Assembly: GCF_000210295.1 (NCBI RefSeq)
Contig: NC_026741.1
Span: 620,001-684,000 of the forward strand
Direction of reading: 5' to 3'
Length of the DNA stretch: 64,000 nt
Source: Trypanosoma brucei gambiense DAL972
Lineage: Eukaryota > Euglenozoa > Kinetoplastea > Trypanosomatida > Trypanosomatidae
Position numbers and translations under genes: made by a program. The notes beneath the pieces were generated by a model. It ran no database searches and was not told the origin of the DNA. It was given only the letters and a program-made list of their open reading frames with translations. Below are positions 29,867 to 41,047 of this stretch, piece by piece. The stretch's first letter is position 1. Every line of letters starts with the position of its first letter.

Positions 29867-32473
29867 ATGGGTGTCCCATTACTTCTCACTTGGTTAAGGC
29901 GACGGTTTGCGGCGTGTTTTCTCCCTAGCAACAGTAACGTGAGTGCCGACTGCTTGTACATCGATGTCAATGGACTGGTGTACCAGGCAGCCACCCTCGC
30001 TACTTCTGGTGGCGGGGACCCAGCAGACATCGAGGCAGCCATTCTGCGCAGACTGTTTGATCTCCTGGACGACATTGTGTTACGTCTCGTCCGGCCGCGC
30101 TCGCTGGTGTATCTGGCTGTTGATGGTATTTCACCCATGGGAAAACTCGCCCAACAGCGCTCACGACGACGACGGCGACGACGCCAGGACCCGCATTCAC
30201 ACGTTCGTACCACGGAATGGGACAGCAACAGCATCAGCGTTGGAACGTCTTTCATGTCATCTCTGACGGATGCACTGCACTTTTATTGCGCAAGTCGCGC
30301 GGAGCGCATAAATGTGGAGCGGCTTCGTGAGTATAAGCAACGTGACGTTGGGAAAGACGTTGCAAGCGCTGGTTTCCCAGCCAACGAGAAAGCAGCACCC
30401 TCGCTCATTACGTTTGTGTCAGATAACGTGTGGCGTCCCGGTGAGGGCGAGTCGAAGATTGCAGATGCCATACGGCGCTTTCGCTCGCAACCAAACTATG
30501 ATCCAAACACCGCGCACGTCATTTGTAGTTCAGACACGGATGTGACTGTGTGTTCTCTGATACTACACGAACCTAACATTCATGTACTGCGCTATGAACA
30601 TGTTTCAGCTAGCACCGCCAAAGGTGGCAACAATAACTGGCAAACCTACGCAGGCGACAGCTGGGCGTCCACATTCTTCAGTATCTACGCTTTCCGTGAA
30701 GAACTTCGACTAAGGCTCCGGATAGAGCAAACTTGTAGTAACACTATGTCGGCTGAGGAGCTGGAAAAACTCAACAAACAGTTTGAGGCTGCTCTTCATG
30801 ACGTGGTGTTTGTATTGCTCTTGTTTGGAAACGACTTTTTACCATCCGTCGGATGTCGAATTGAGGAGGGCTTTCTTGACAGTCTCCTGGAGATGCTCGC
30901 CACTGACTTCGTTACACGGGGACGATCTATCGTTGATCCAGTTACTAACACCATTCAATTCGATGCTGCACGATACGCCCTGGAGTCTCTCGCAGAGATG
31001 CGCAACGAGCGTTCGGGTGGGCTCCAAGTTGACAACGGTGCAGAAGGTGCCGCAGATTGGGGGTTCGTTAATGAACAATTTCTGCAGCGGAAGGCAGCAG
31101 AGGAGGCAGAGAAGGCGCCTTGGTGTTACGCCTATTGGACAATGCTGCAGTGGTCACTGCAAAACAGCGCTGGTGTCGTGGAGCACTGGGGTTGCTACTA
31201 CCCCTATAGTACCGCGCCCCCGTTGCATCTGCTTCAAAAGTACTGCGGAACACTCTCATATGATGCCCTGATGGAGTTAGCGGAGAAGAGGAGCCGTAGG
31301 AAAGTTGGCCACCACAATCGGGCCCACGATGGGACTAACTCGGGCTCAGGGGAACGGGTGGTGAGGCTGCGGGGACCGGGGCCCACCGACGTGCTGGTGC
31401 AGCTGCTCGTCCTTCTGCCTACTCGTAGTATCGCGCTGCTCCCAACTGCAGTGCGAAAGGGATATTCGGAAATTGAGCCCATTGTAGTTGCCCCTGTGGA
31501 GGAAATCGACTTTGCTGCAGTCCAAACGTGGTGCGCAACGAAACGGGGGTTGTTCACGGAGGAGGAACGCGTGCGGTTCGATGCGTACGCACTCGCCGCG
31601 AGTGACCATCTGGTTGCGGGCGACGTGCATGCAAAATGTGTTCGGGGAAACGAGATGCTTTTTGTCGCTGACTGGAATGCTGAGGAGCTTGCCGCGGAGT
31701 TGAGAGAACTCGAGGAAATAATGCAAGGTGGGGGTGGCACCCGCAGTGACGGATCGTCCAGTAGCAAAAAGCGGACAGACACCCTAAACAGTGCAACCGG
31801 CGTTTTCACGTCTTTTTTCTCTGCGAGAAACGCAGGAAAGACATCGGCAGCGGTAGCAGCCTTACTTAGCGCCCCGAAATTCTCCAGAAATATCGGAGAG
31901 GGGGGCACCGGCAATGCCGACACTGTCACCACAAGCAGCGGCATCCCAAATATAAATGGCACCTCAAACAACACCGATAGAGATGTCTTACAGCAATCGA
32001 TTGACGTCGACGTGCTGAGTGCCGCAAACTTCACCTTTCATGCTGTTTCGACATCAGCACTAAAGGGTGAATCGATGGTTCGTCGGGTTGGTAATATCAC
32101 TGGGGACACCTTCGAGTGTGGTTCGTACAGCGTCGGTCCGTTGTCGCGCAATCAGAAAACGATGCGCGTCAGATTGCGGTGGCGCGTTGCGTCCAGGCCG
32201 CCTCGAGACGCTGCACCATTTTTGCCGTATTTGCTTTCAGGCTTGAAGCCCCGGCAGAAAAGTGCAGAAGGTGATGGAACCGCCGGAAAGGAGGGGGTGA
32301 AGCGCCCCCGGTCGGAGGTAGCCAAATCGGCGGGGGATGATGACGCCAAGAAGAATGTTTTCGACGACTTCACACAGCAAACAATGTTACACGATACCTT
32401 GCAGGAGAAAAAAGAGGCCCTGCGACGCCGTCTGGAGGCACTTCAGGGGGGAAATGCCACCCTGGGGACCTAA
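29867..32473 (+). CDS. XRN-family 5'-3' exoribonuclease
   Basis: An 868-residue member of the Xrn1/Rat1 family. The start MGVPLLLTWLRRRF is the family's characteristic N-terminus, which fixes the ATG at 29,867 against the longer GTG-initiated frame. Conserved active-site segments follow: LYIDVNGLVY; VYLAVDGISPMGKLAQQRSRR (motif extends the family's DG-x-AP-x-K pattern); VSDNVWRPGEGESKI; SSDTDVTV; and LLFGNDFLPSVG. The acidic metal ligands are present. The C-terminal half is divergent, with a Ser/Thr/Asn/Gly-rich linker around residues 620-700 and a final Lys/Glu-rich helix. T. brucei has four such enzymes (XRNA-XRND). This is one of the shorter, divergent ones, but I cannot say which from sequence alone. 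It should degrade 5'-monophosphorylated RNA. Confidence 0.9.
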   Translation: MGVPLLLTWLRRRFAACFLPSNSNVSADCLYIDVNGLVYQAATLATSGGGDPADIEAAILRRLFDLLDDIVLRLVRPRSLVYLAVDGISPMGKLAQQRSRRRRRRRQDPHSHVRTTEWDSNSISVGTSFMSSLTDALHFYCASRAERINVERLREYKQRDVGKDVASAGFPANEKAAPSLITFVSDNVWRPGEGESKIADAIRRFRSQPNYDPNTAHVICSSDTDVTVCSLILHEPNIHVLRYEHVSASTAKGGNNNWQTYAGDSWASTFFSIYAFREELRLRLRIEQTCSNTMSAEELEKLNKQFEAALHDVVFVLLLFGNDFLPSVGCRIEEGFLDSLLEMLATDFVTRGRSIVDPVTNTIQFDAARYALESLAEMRNERSGGLQVDNGAEGAADWGFVNEQFLQRKAAEEAEKAPWCYAYWTMLQWSLQNSAGVVEHWGCYYPYSTAPPLHLLQKYCGTLSYDALMELAEKRSRRKVGHHNRAHDGTNSGSGERVVRLRGPGPTDVLVQLLVLLPTRSIALLPTAVRKGYSEIEPIVVAPVEEIDFAAVQTWCATKRGLFTEEERVRFDAYALAASDHLVAGDVHAKCVRGNEMLFVADWNAEELAAELRELEEIMQGGGGTRSDGSSSSKKRTDTLNSATGVFTSFFSARNAGKTSAAVAALLSAPKFSRNIGEGGTGNADTVTTSSGIPNINGTSNNTDRDVLQQSIDVDVLSAANFTFHAVSTSALKGESMVRRVGNITGDTFECGSYSVGPLSRNQKTMRVRLRWRVASRPPRDAAPFLPYLLSGLKPRQKSAEGDGTAGKEGVKRPRSEVAKSAGDDDAKKNVFDDFTQQTMLHDTLQEKKEALRRRLEALQGGNATLGT

Positions 32474-32905
32474 TTTCACGATTTTCTCCTCTCTTACCAT
32501 GTGCTCATTTCTTTTATCCGTTGCCATCATCGCTTCCGGGCATGACAGGGGGAAGGGGTACAACGCGGTGTTAACTATAGTCTGAGCTTCGCCCTCTGAG
32601 TTGCTGCACCCTAAGGGTTTTCCCTTATTCTAGTTACATGGTCTTTTCCTTCTCGTTGCTCTTCGGCTTCCGTAATCATATCTCCACCGCAACACGCTGG
32701 AGGGATTTTGTGTGGTTTATGGGAAGTGAACAAAAAAAGAGAAAGATAAGGAATAGTGCTAGTGTTACTTTTTTCTTTTTGTAGAGGAAAATTACTAAAC
32801 AAGGGGGAAAATAAAGGCTGTCTGCACGCTGGTATATTCGTCTTCCAGCATACGCACACGTATCCAATTTGATTTCATCCTCCATCATCACCCCTCCATT
32901 ACAAA
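32474..32905 (+). other. Intergenic region
   Basis: About 430 bases. A pyrimidine-rich stretch with AG (TTACTTTTTTCTTTTTGTAG, about 32,765-32,784) is a good trans-splice acceptor for the next gene, giving a leader of about 120 bases. Nothing else is seen. Confidence 0.55.
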
Positions 32906-35900
32906 ATGCCGCTATACAATATCACTATTCATCCGCTGAAGCTTGCTGCGCACTTCTGCAAACAGGGCTGTTCATACGTTGTCGTTGTTAACCGTAAGGG
33001 GGTGGAGCTGGCGACAAAACCCGCCATGTGTACCGTTGCCGATGAGGTGGCCTTCAGCACACCGGCGGAACTGAACCAGACCCGGACATTTCAACTTGCC
33101 TTCGACTCACCCAAGGACCGACGTATGATCCAGTTTGCTATGTACGACGTTACCAATCCGAAGCATAGCATAAGGATCACAGGATTTGAAATCCCACTTG
33201 CGGGGATGTGCAGTGTGCTTGCCGGTGAGTCCATATGCGAAAGGAAGGCTGTCTCCTTCCGCATTTCTGGAAGGCCGGGGCGGTTGGACGTCATTTTCCG
33301 CATGCACCCCACTACGAGCCCCGTACCCCCTCTGACGTTGTATGCGGGGCCGGCAACAGGTTCTGGAGGAAGCAGCTCACCAGTGGAAACAGTTCGCCTC
33401 CCCGCGCGCACCGTGGAGGTGCTTAAGAAGGTTGGTGTACTACCAAAAGATGTGGAAGAAGTTGAGGTGGACGCTGTCATCGCCCAGGAGGTTGTTGTGC
33501 GCACTTCCATGTTGTTTCCCAGTGAGGCCGAACTGCGTGAGCGTGTGATGACGCTCGAACGTGAGGTAGCCCAACAGGAGTATAGCGTGCGGTATGCTTC
33601 AAAGGACAGTGTGTCTTCAGGTTCGGCCGCTTGTGTTGCGCTGCGTAGCGAGCTTCAATACTGGAAGGACACTGTAGAAAGAGTGAATCTACAGTCAGCG
33701 CAAGAAACAGGGATTGCGTTGTTGCTTAAAGCTGGTGAAGAGGGTGAACACGACGACGGCAGTCGCGCCCTCATAGCCGATGTTGAAGGGCAACTGGAGG
33801 AGGCGAGGAGAGAGCTAAAGACCATAGAAAGATCCCAGAATGATGAAGAGTTGAACACGAAATTAATTCCACTTCTCGGGCAGGTGGAGCAGTTGGAGGA
33901 GCTACTGGAACACCTCCGGAAGGAAGTACATGTACCACCCAAGACTGCGGGATCTAGTGAGAAAGCTGACGTCGTAGATCAGTGGGAACAACTTGCGCGC
34001 GAATTATTCGACAAGGAGCTGATGGTTGAACAACTTATGCACACAGTTCTTACACTCAACCAACTTCAGTTTGAACCATATCCTGCCGCAATTGAGATGG
34101 GCGCTGTTGGGGATACGCCATGTGAACTACAGTTCGTGCGTGACAACAAGAGACAGTTGAAGAACCTTCCTCAGGTCCCCACTCCTAAGCAAGCCACCGA
34201 TCTCGCAGCAGCCTCCGGCGGTCCCACCAGTGACAACCTGCTGAACGATCTCTTCGGTTGTCCATCTCCCCCAAAACCAGTTCCACAACCGACGGTACAG
34301 GCCGACGAGGTGACATCACAACCGCATTTCGAAAGAGAAAACGGGGGGCTTCCAGGCGCACCATCTGTTTTTTCTAGCGGTGTGGCACCAATTTGGGGGC
34401 AAAAGCCAGTGGGGGCACCCCCCCAAGATGACGCTATGCAACCAGCGGCCACGGCAAACACTCTAGACACCACCGATGGCAAGGTCGGCGACAGCATGGC
34501 GTTCGAAAAGAAAACAACTGAACCGCAAATTATGGTCTCCGCCGGTCTTGCTGCAGCCGCCGCATCACCACCTGACACCCAAAACGGACAGCAGCAACCA
34601 TTCCCACTGGGTTCGCAACAGCAGGGTCCAACACAGGGACAGCAGCAACCATTCCCATTTGACTCAAAGCAGCAGGGTCCAACACAGGGACAGCAGCAAT
34701 CATTCCCATTTGACTCGAAGCAGCAGGGTCCAACACAGGGACAGCAGCAATCATTCCCATTTGACTCGAAGCAGCAAGGTCCAACACAGGGACAGCAGCA
34801 ACCATTCCCATTTGACTCGAAGCAGCAGGGTCCAACACAGGGACAGCAGCAACCATTCCCATTTGACTCGAAGCAGCAAGGTCCAACACAGGGACAGCAG
34901 CAACCATTCCCATTTGACTCGAAGCAGCAGGGTCCAACACAGGGACAGCAGCAATCATTCCCATTTGACTCGAAGCAGCAGGGTCCAACACAGGGACAGC
35001 AGCAATCATTCCCATTTGACTCGAAGCAGCAGGGTCCAACACAGGGACAGCAGCAACCATTCCCATTTGACTCGAAGCAGCAAGGTCCAACACAGGGACA
35101 GCAGCAACCATTCCCATTTGACTCGAAGCAGCAGGGTCCAACACAGGGACAGCAGCAACCATTCCCATTTGACTCGAAGCAGCAGGGTCCAACACAGGGA
35201 CAGCAGCAACCATTCCCATTTGACTCGAAGCAGCAGGGTCCAACACAGGGACAGCAGCAATCATTCCCATTTGACTCGAAGCAGCAGGGTCCAACACAGG
35301 GACAGCAGCAACCATTCCCATTTGACTCGAAGCAGCAGGGTCCAACACAGGGACAGCAGCAACCATTCCCATTTGACTCGAAGCAGCAGGGTCCAACACA
35401 GGGACAGCAGCAATCATTCCCATTTGACTCGAAGCAGCAAGGTCCAACACAGGGACAGCAGCAACCATTCCCATTTGACTCGAAGCAGCAGGGTCCAACA
35501 CAGGGACAGCAGCAACCATTCCCATTTGACTCGAAGCAGCAGGGTCCAACACAGGGACAGCAGCAATCATTCCCATTTGACTCGAAGCAGCAGGGTCCAA
35601 CACAGGGACAGCAGCAACCATTCCCATTTGACTCGAAGCAGCAGGGTCCAACACAGGGACAGCAGCAACCATTCCCATTTGACTCGAAGCAGCAGGGTCC
35701 AACACAGGGACAGCAGCAACCATTCCCATTTGACTCGAAGCAGCAGGGTCCAACACAGGGACAGCAGCAACCATTCCCATTTGACTCGAAGCAGCAGGGT
35801 CCAACACAGGGACAGCAGCAACCATTCCCATTTGACTCGAAGCAGCAAGGTCCAACACAGGGACAGCAGCAACCATTCCCATTTGACTCGAAGCAGCAAG

Positions 35901-37549
35901 GTCCAACACAGGGACAGCAGCAACCATTCCCATTTGACTCGAAGCAGCAAGGTCCAACACAGGGACAGCAGCAACCATTCCCATTTGACTCGAAGCAGCA
36001 GGGTCCAACACAGGGACAGCAGCAATCATTCCCATTTGACTCGAAGCAGCAAGGTCCAACACAGGGACAGCAGCAACCATTCCCATTTGACTCGAAGCAG
36101 CAGGGTCCAACACAGGGACAGCAGCAACCATTCCCATTTGACTCGAAGCAGCAGGGTCCAACACAGGGACAGCAGCAACCATTCCCATTTGACTCGAAGC
36201 AGCAGGGTCCAACACAGGGACAGCAGCAATCATTCCCATTTGACTCGAAGCAGCAGGGTCCAACACAGGGACAGCAGCAATCATTCCCATTTGACTCGAA
36301 GCAGCAAGGTCCAACACAGGGACAGCAGCAACCATTCCCATTTGACTCGAAGCAGCAAGGTCCAACACAGGGACAGCAGCAACCATTCCCATTTGACTCG
36401 AAGCAGCAAGGTCCAACACAGGGACAGCAGCAACCATTCCCATTTGACTCGAAGCAGCAAGGTCCAACACAGGGACAGCAGCAACCATTCCCATTGGACT
36501 CGCAGCAGCAGGGTCCAACACAGGGACAGCAGCAACCATTCCCACTGGGTTCGCAACAGCAAGGTCCAACACAGGGACAGCAGCAACCATTCCCACTGGG
36601 TTCGCAACAGCAGGGTCCAACACAGGGACAGCAGCAACCATTCCCATTGGGTTCGCAACAGCAGGGTCCAACACAGGGACAGCAGCAACCATTCCCATTG
36701 GACTCGCAGCAGCAAGGTCCAACACAGGGACAGCAGCAACCATTCCCATTGGATTCGCAGCAGCAGGGTCCAACACAGGGACAGCAGCAATCATTCCCAT
36801 TTGACTCGAAGCAGCAGGGTCCAACACAGGGACAGCAGCAATCATTCCCATTTGACTCGAAGCAGCAGGGTCCAACACAGGGACAGCAGCAACCATTCCC
36901 ATTTGACTCGAAGCAGCAAGGTCCAACACAGGGACAGCAGCAACCATTCCCATTTGACTCGAAGCAGCAAGGTCCAACACAGGGACAGCAGCAACCATTC
37001 CCATTTGACTCGAAGCAGCAGGGTCCAACACAGGGACAGCAGCAACCATTCCCATTTGACTCGAAGCAGCAGGGTGTACCGCAGACCCCGTCAGTGCCAG
37101 GACAACAGCAGCAATATATGGCCCCTCCAGAGACACCTGTTCCTCGGTATGTGCGACGTCCACTAGCGTCGGGAGTGTCTCCCTTTGCTCCTTTTATTAA
37201 CATTCCCCTCGTAGCACGTGCTTGTCCCCTGGATATTTACCTTGATGGGCAGACCCCTACACGCGGCACAGAGATTACCATTCAGAACAATGGTGGTTTT
37301 GACATTACTATTGGTGGGGTGGAGCTGCGGCAGGAAGACATGACATCAACTTCGCCGCACGCAGGTCAAACTGTTCCCATACGTCGCTGGCCACAACAAA
37401 TGCACGTACCGCGCGGCGGCGGTCGCGCTACATGCATTATTGCGCTGCACCCAAGTTATGCTCGGGGGAGTTCGCTCATCCTCCTGGTCGTGGTGTATGT
37501 GCTGAATGAGGGTCGTTATACACCTTTTGCCGCCCGTTTTCCAGTATAG
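32906..37549 (+). CDS. Large protein with C2-like N-terminus, coiled coil and 49 Gln/Pro-rich tandem repeats
   Basis: A 1,547-residue protein in four parts. Residues 1-135 look like a beta-rich, C2-like domain ([14 protein letters not shown]...[23 protein letters not shown]). Residues about 210-350 are coiled coil ([47 protein letters not shown]). Residues about 561-1390 are tandem 17-residue units of the form [17 protein letters not shown]. The last 120 residues read as a second beta-sandwich ([32 protein letters not shown]). A short LLNDLF motif sits before the repeats. No enzyme motif is visible. The layout of lipid- or membrane-binding-type domain, coiled coil, flexible spacer and Ig-like tail suggests a scaffold or tether, perhaps cytoskeletal or flagellar. 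I do not recognise a named family. Confidence 0.9.
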   Translation: MPLYNITIHPLKLAAHFCKQGCSYVVVVNRKGVELATKPAMCTVADEVAFSTPAELNQTRTFQLAFDSPKDRRMIQFAMYDVTNPKHSIRITGFEIPLAGMCSVLAGESICERKAVSFRISGRPGRLDVIFRMHPTTSPVPPLTLYAGPATGSGGSSSPVETVRLPARTVEVLKKVGVLPKDVEEVEVDAVIAQEVVVRTSMLFPSEAELRERVMTLEREVAQQEYSVRYASKDSVSSGSAACVALRSELQYWKDTVERVNLQSAQETGIALLLKAGEEGEHDDGSRALIADVEGQLEEARRELKTIERSQNDEELNTKLIPLLGQVEQLEELLEHLRKEVHVPPKTAGSSEKADVVDQWEQLARELFDKELMVEQLMHTVLTLNQLQFEPYPAAIEMGAVGDTPCELQFVRDNKRQLKNLPQVPTPKQATDLAAASGGPTSDNLLNDLFGCPSPPKPVPQPTVQADEVTSQPHFERENGGLPGAPSVFSSGVAPIWGQKPVGAPPQDDAMQPAATANTLDTTDGKVGDSMAFEKKTTEPQIMVSAGLAAAAASPPDTQNGQQQPFPLGSQQQGPTQGQQQPFPFDSKQQGPTQGQQQSFPFDSKQQGPTQGQQQSFPFDSKQQGPTQGQQQPFPFDSKQQGPTQGQQQPFPFDSKQQGPTQGQQQPFPFDSKQQGPTQGQQQSFPFDSKQQGPTQGQQQSFPFDSKQQGPTQGQQQPFPFDSKQQGPTQGQQQPFPFDSKQQGPTQGQQQPFPFDSKQQGPTQGQQQPFPFDSKQQGPTQGQQQSFPFDSKQQGPTQGQQQPFPFDSKQQGPTQGQQQPFPFDSKQQGPTQGQQQSFPFDSKQQGPTQGQQQPFPFDSKQQGPTQGQQQPFPFDSKQQGPTQGQQQSFPFDSKQQGPTQGQQQPFPFDSKQQGPTQGQQQPFPFDSKQQGPTQGQQQPFPFDSKQQGPTQGQQQPFPFDSKQQGPTQGQQQPFPFDSKQQGPTQGQQQPFPFDSKQQGPTQGQQQPFPFDSKQQGPTQGQQQPFPFDSKQQGPTQGQQQSFPFDSKQQGPTQGQQQPFPFDSKQQGPTQGQQQPFPFDSKQQGPTQGQQQPFPFDSKQQGPTQGQQQSFPFDSKQQGPTQGQQQSFPFDSKQQGPTQGQQQPFPFDSKQQGPTQGQQQPFPFDSKQQGPTQGQQQPFPFDSKQQGPTQGQQQPFPLDSQQQGPTQGQQQPFPLGSQQQGPTQGQQQPFPLGSQQQGPTQGQQQPFPLGSQQQGPTQGQQQPFPLDSQQQGPTQGQQQPFPLDSQQQGPTQGQQQSFPFDSKQQGPTQGQQQSFPFDSKQQGPTQGQQQPFPFDSKQQGPTQGQQQPFPFDSKQQGPTQGQQQPFPFDSKQQGPTQGQQQPFPFDSKQQGVPQTPSVPGQQQQYMAPPETPVPRYVRRPLASGVSPFAPFINIPLVARACPLDIYLDGQTPTRGTEITIQNNGGFDITIGGVELRQEDMTSTSPHAGQTVPIRRWPQQMHVPRGGGRATCIIALHPSYARGSSLILLVVVYVLNEGRYTPFAARFPV
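34586..37074 (+). repeat. 51-bp coding tandem repeat, 49 units
   Basis: Units start with GGACAGCAGCAA at 34,586 and recur every 51 bases to 37,034, giving 48 full units plus one partial unit. They are nearly identical. Variation is limited to P/S at one position (CCA/TCA), synonymous CAG/CAA and GGT-preceding changes, and a block at about 36,480-36,780 (and the first unit) encoding LGSQQQ or LDSQQQ instead of FDSKQQ. A P-P-S order recurs several times, suggesting expansion by blocks of three. Because 51 is divisible by three and no stop occurs, all six frames are open across the array. Confidence 0.97.
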
Positions 37550-38856
37550 CTTGCATTCGTGGAAGTGATATGAAGAACCCGTATAGAGGAAGTGAAGGAA
37601 TTAATATCAAGGCTGGTTTGGTGAGAAAGAATCAGATGTGCCCCTGTAAGGAAGAGAAGAAGGGAAAACGTTACACAGATCAGTTTGTGCAACAAGGTGA
37701 TAACATGAGAGGAGAAACACAAGTTTTTTTCCTTAAAGTGTGCGCATATGCGCAAATATCTTTGCTAATGGAATCAACGTCGCCGTGTACCAGTGACGTT
37801 TCTCCTTTTTAGTCTGACGTAGCACGGCAGTTTGCTCGCCCTAACACGCTCGCGAGTCTTTGTCCATTATCCCTCCCTCCCCAATTATTTGGCTCCCTCA
37901 TTGGCGGGGTGGCAGAGCCCTGTATGACGCACCATATGCACTTCGTTTCCTTGCTTGTGTGTGTTTCCTTTTTGGGGTAGATCGTCGGAAAAGGTTGTGT
38001 TGTCCGCATGGGACCGGTGTTAATGCAGTGAATAAGTGTGTCAACCACCCGCCCTTAGCCACACTGATGTGGCACTGTTGTGCTGTGAGCGGAAGCCGCC
38101 GGACGTGTGCAAGCCCTGTTGAAACGGGATCGCAAAGGTGTTTGTGCCCCATGGTGCCCTGCGCGTCGCGCGAAATTACGGGCCAGTGACGTTGCTCCCA
38201 TGCCCTGATCCGCACTCTGTAGTGGGGGTCACGATGCGAACAAAAGCGTGTAGGCAGACACCTTTCCCAACGATCAGCCGGCCAGCTCTCGTATCACCTG
38301 GGTACGACTTCCCAGGAAACTTAATGAAGTGACCGTTATGATGCGGCACCTCTCCCCCTTGTCCCTTCCGACTCAGGCGACGGAGTTATCGGAAAAGAGA
38401 GCCATTGGAGGAGGGCCCTGTGTACATCCCACTTGGACGGCGTCATTAACCCAGGCTAATGCTGATGCTGGCCCCTTGGTAGGGGGGAGGAGGGCGCCCC
38501 TGCAATGTTTTGTCATAGTGTCGCTGCCTGTAGCAGTGTAAGCAGCAAATGGAATGAAGAGGTGAGAACGTCCTTCCCCAACTCCCCCGTCATTCCAAAT
38601 AAGTGCCGGCGTGGAGTGAAGTGCGTCATTGTGTGGTTGATCTTTGAGACGGAGTGTTACAGTTTCCTTTAAGGGGGGAAATGCTTGGTCTGCTTATTTA
38701 TTATATCCACTCGTTTTAACGCTCCCGATAACCGCCAATGCGCCGCTTGGCGGGCACACCGCCGCACACAAACAGGTGAGAAGACTCCCATATCATTTCT
38801 GATTCTCTTCTAGCTTTGGACTCAGTTACGTAAGGGAAGGAAGGGCAAGGGAACGT
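37550..38856 (+). other. Intergenic/UTR stretch without a recognised gene
   Basis: About 1.3 kb. Short ATG frames (for example 37,860-38,189) have cysteine- and proline-rich translations with no domain. A pyrimidine-rich stretch ending in TTCTCTTCTAG at 38,813 is a good trans-splice acceptor for the next gene. Confidence 0.55.
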
Positions 38857-39570
38857 ATGGAGGCTGTGGTCGCGGTGGATGGCAAACGTCCCAGCCCGGC
38901 GACTTTGTTCATTCATGAAAACACCAACTACAATGGAAGGGAAGCGGGTGCGGCGTGCGTTCCTATGCGAGTCAACGATAGCATTACTGTGCAACAACTC
39001 GCTGATGAGTACTGCATCACGAGTGTTGTGGAATGTGATGCTACGGGTAGTGTTCAACCCCGAGCGGTGGCGCTGGATTCACCCCTTGATGTTCTCCACG
39101 GGGGAAAGTATTATATTGCCAGGCGTGATGTGAAACATTTTGCGCGGGAACCCCGGGTAACATTCCGTGGAAAAGTTACCGTGAGGGAGTTTAATGCGAC
39201 ACACGGGGTAATTGGGCGGGAAGGGGAAACAAACGCGAACCGAGGACAAGCTGTCGCTGCGGATCCCGTAGGCGTAGCCCCATCCCGCAAGCGGCCCGAA
39301 CGGGAGGAAGACTTGTTCGATAGCGGCACACGCACTGAGATATATGCGAAGGAGTACGAATTTGTGCCCTTCGTGGGGGATCTCTACAACGATGGAAGGA
39401 ATGGCATGATTCATCTCAAAGATGTGAAGAAACTCTGTGAAAGCGTAGATTTAGACGAAGTTGAGTTCAGAGCGCGACACGTACAAGCGGAGAAAATCCT
39501 AACCCATGCAAAACAACTATTGCTTAGCTACGCGGACGGCAACGGCGGGAGGACCAGCCCCGAATACTAG
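38857..39570 (+). CDS. Hypothetical protein, possible doublecortin/ubiquitin-like N-terminal fold
   Basis: A 237-residue protein starting at the first ATG, 43 bases after a clear TTCTCTTCTAG splice acceptor. The N-terminal 90 residues include TLFIHENTNY, a middle segment with a conserved-looking VVECDATGSV, and SPLDVLHGGKYYIARRD. A Leu-x-x-Leu/Gly-Gly-Lys-Tyr-Tyr-x-Ala ending of this sort is typical of doublecortin-like or ubiquitin-fold domains, which is a weak resemblance only. The C-terminal half is charged, with a basic run (SRKRPEREED) and a helix (HVQAEKILTHAKQLLLSYAD). I do not assign a function. Codon pattern and splice context support a real gene. Confidence 0.8.
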   Translation: MEAVVAVDGKRPSPATLFIHENTNYNGREAGAACVPMRVNDSITVQQLADEYCITSVVECDATGSVQPRAVALDSPLDVLHGGKYYIARRDVKHFAREPRVTFRGKVTVREFNATHGVIGREGETNANRGQAVAADPVGVAPSRKRPEREEDLFDSGTRTEIYAKEYEFVPFVGDLYNDGRNGMIHLKDVKKLCESVDLDEVEFRARHVQAEKILTHAKQLLLSYADGNGGRTSPEY

Positions 39571-41047
39571 ACTTAGATCTGGGCGGAAAGGATAGCGTGC
39601 GGCGAACCACGTTGTACTCTTTTGCCTTTCAGTTTTTCCATTTTTGATTATCTTTTTCTTGCTATGGGGATCTCTTTACAGCTCCAGTAGAGTTTTCGAC
39701 CTGACTTACGGGCCTTCGGGGAAGGAGAGGTGCAAGTTCATTCCCTTTTCCCGGTAACCTACCGGATGGAGAAATAGCGGTTACGAGGCGCACCTCTGCT
39801 GCATCTTCTGATCACTGACACAGGTGCGGGCAAGCTGCATCCGACTCTTCGCGTTTAGATTGTGTGCTACCCTCGCAAGTGTTTGAAATAATTCCCTTCA
39901 CGTGGACACGTGAAAAGCCAATTCGGGTTGAGGTCGCTTATCTTTGTTTGCGCCTGTGCAAACATTCGCATACAGAAGTTGCGAAGCAGTCTTTTCGTGT
40001 TTAGATTTGCGCACGTCGCGGAGATAAGACGTGCTCGAAAAGTAATAAGGGATTCGGGGGACGACGAAGGTGTTCCTTTGTGTGGACACGTACATTTTAT
40101 ATGCCCCCCGCAGTCAGCAGACGACCACGTAAGGCGGTGTTGAGGTAGTGACTCAGTTTCGGGGTGCGGAGGCTCTCGTCCATCGATTTGATATCTTCCG
40201 TTTATGTGGCGTCAACGGGGGCAAGAAGAATGCGGCAGAGCGCACCAGCGGGCTGTCCGGTGGCCCCGTGTTTTACATAACTCTGGTTTTCCCTTTCCGA
40301 CTTCACCCTTCCCCACCCGTATCGACTTCAACGACCGGAGGGGAAAGGCCCCTTTGGCGAGAAGGGGGAGGACGCCTCCGTGCATTTATCCCCTCGCACC
40401 TTTCGGCTCCTCAGCGCTCACAGCGGAGGTGCAACTGAAGTGGCCGTGCATAAAAGGAGCGTTAGTTAAGGGACCTAATTATGTTGGAAAGTATGACATG
40501 TACTTGTTCGTAACACTACAGCGCCTGGTAGAAGAGGGTCATTTGGCTCCCAGCGTCAGCCAGTGTCCTGTAAATCAAGGGCAGCCGCGGGTTGAAAAGC
40601 AACAAGTCGTTGACATGAGGGAAGGGGAAAAAGTGAGGGAAGCGAAGCCCTGCACATGCGTGAAAGAAAAGAAGGGATAAACCTCCACCCCCGAATAACA
40701 CCGGTGACGCTATAATGATAACAGGTTTTGGATGTTCTTCCTCCCTCCTCCCCCCCCCCCCCCGCTGCGCAAGGGAAGAGAAGTTGAAGGTGATGGCACT
40801 CGCGGGTTCTATTCCCTGTGCCCACTATTGTATTTGGCACAGTGTTGTTGTAAAGGTTTGGCTCAGCACTTCGAATACAAGTACCGTGTTTCTTCGGTTC
40901 ATCCTTCATAACTTCTGTGTGTGGCCTTGTATCCACCTTTGTTGCCTGAGCCGCTTCCTCCCTCTTTCTCGTCTTCCCTAGATCCTCTATACCCGTAGCG
41001 TTGCTGCGTCATTCTTTCACAACCGTGCGAAAGCATCGCTGGAGTGG
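39571..41047 (+). other. Intergenic/UTR stretch; one unconvincing 158-codon frame
   Basis: About 1.5 kb. An ATG frame at 40,204-40,680 encodes 158 residues rich in Pro/Arg/Gly with no recognisable domain; I do not call it. A C-run lies at about 40,749-40,763. The stretch CCGCTTCCTCCCTCTTTCTC continuing to TTCCCTAG at 40,981 is a strong trans-splice acceptor for the following gene. Confidence 0.5.

Noticed and set aside
34586..37074. CRISPR-like impression of the regular repeat
   Set aside because: Units are contiguous with no unique spacers, lie inside a eukaryotic coding frame and encode a regular 17-residue unit.
34171..37203. Very long frames (about 877, 896 and 1,010 codons) on other frames of the repeat array
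   Set aside because: They result from a stop-free 51-bp unit and have no coding sequence outside the array. Only the 32,906-37,549 frame has non-repetitive ends with domain-like character.
40204..40680. 158-codon ATG frame
   Set aside because: It has no recognisable domain and a Pro/Arg-rich composition, and lies in the leader region of the next gene. It is left as unproven.
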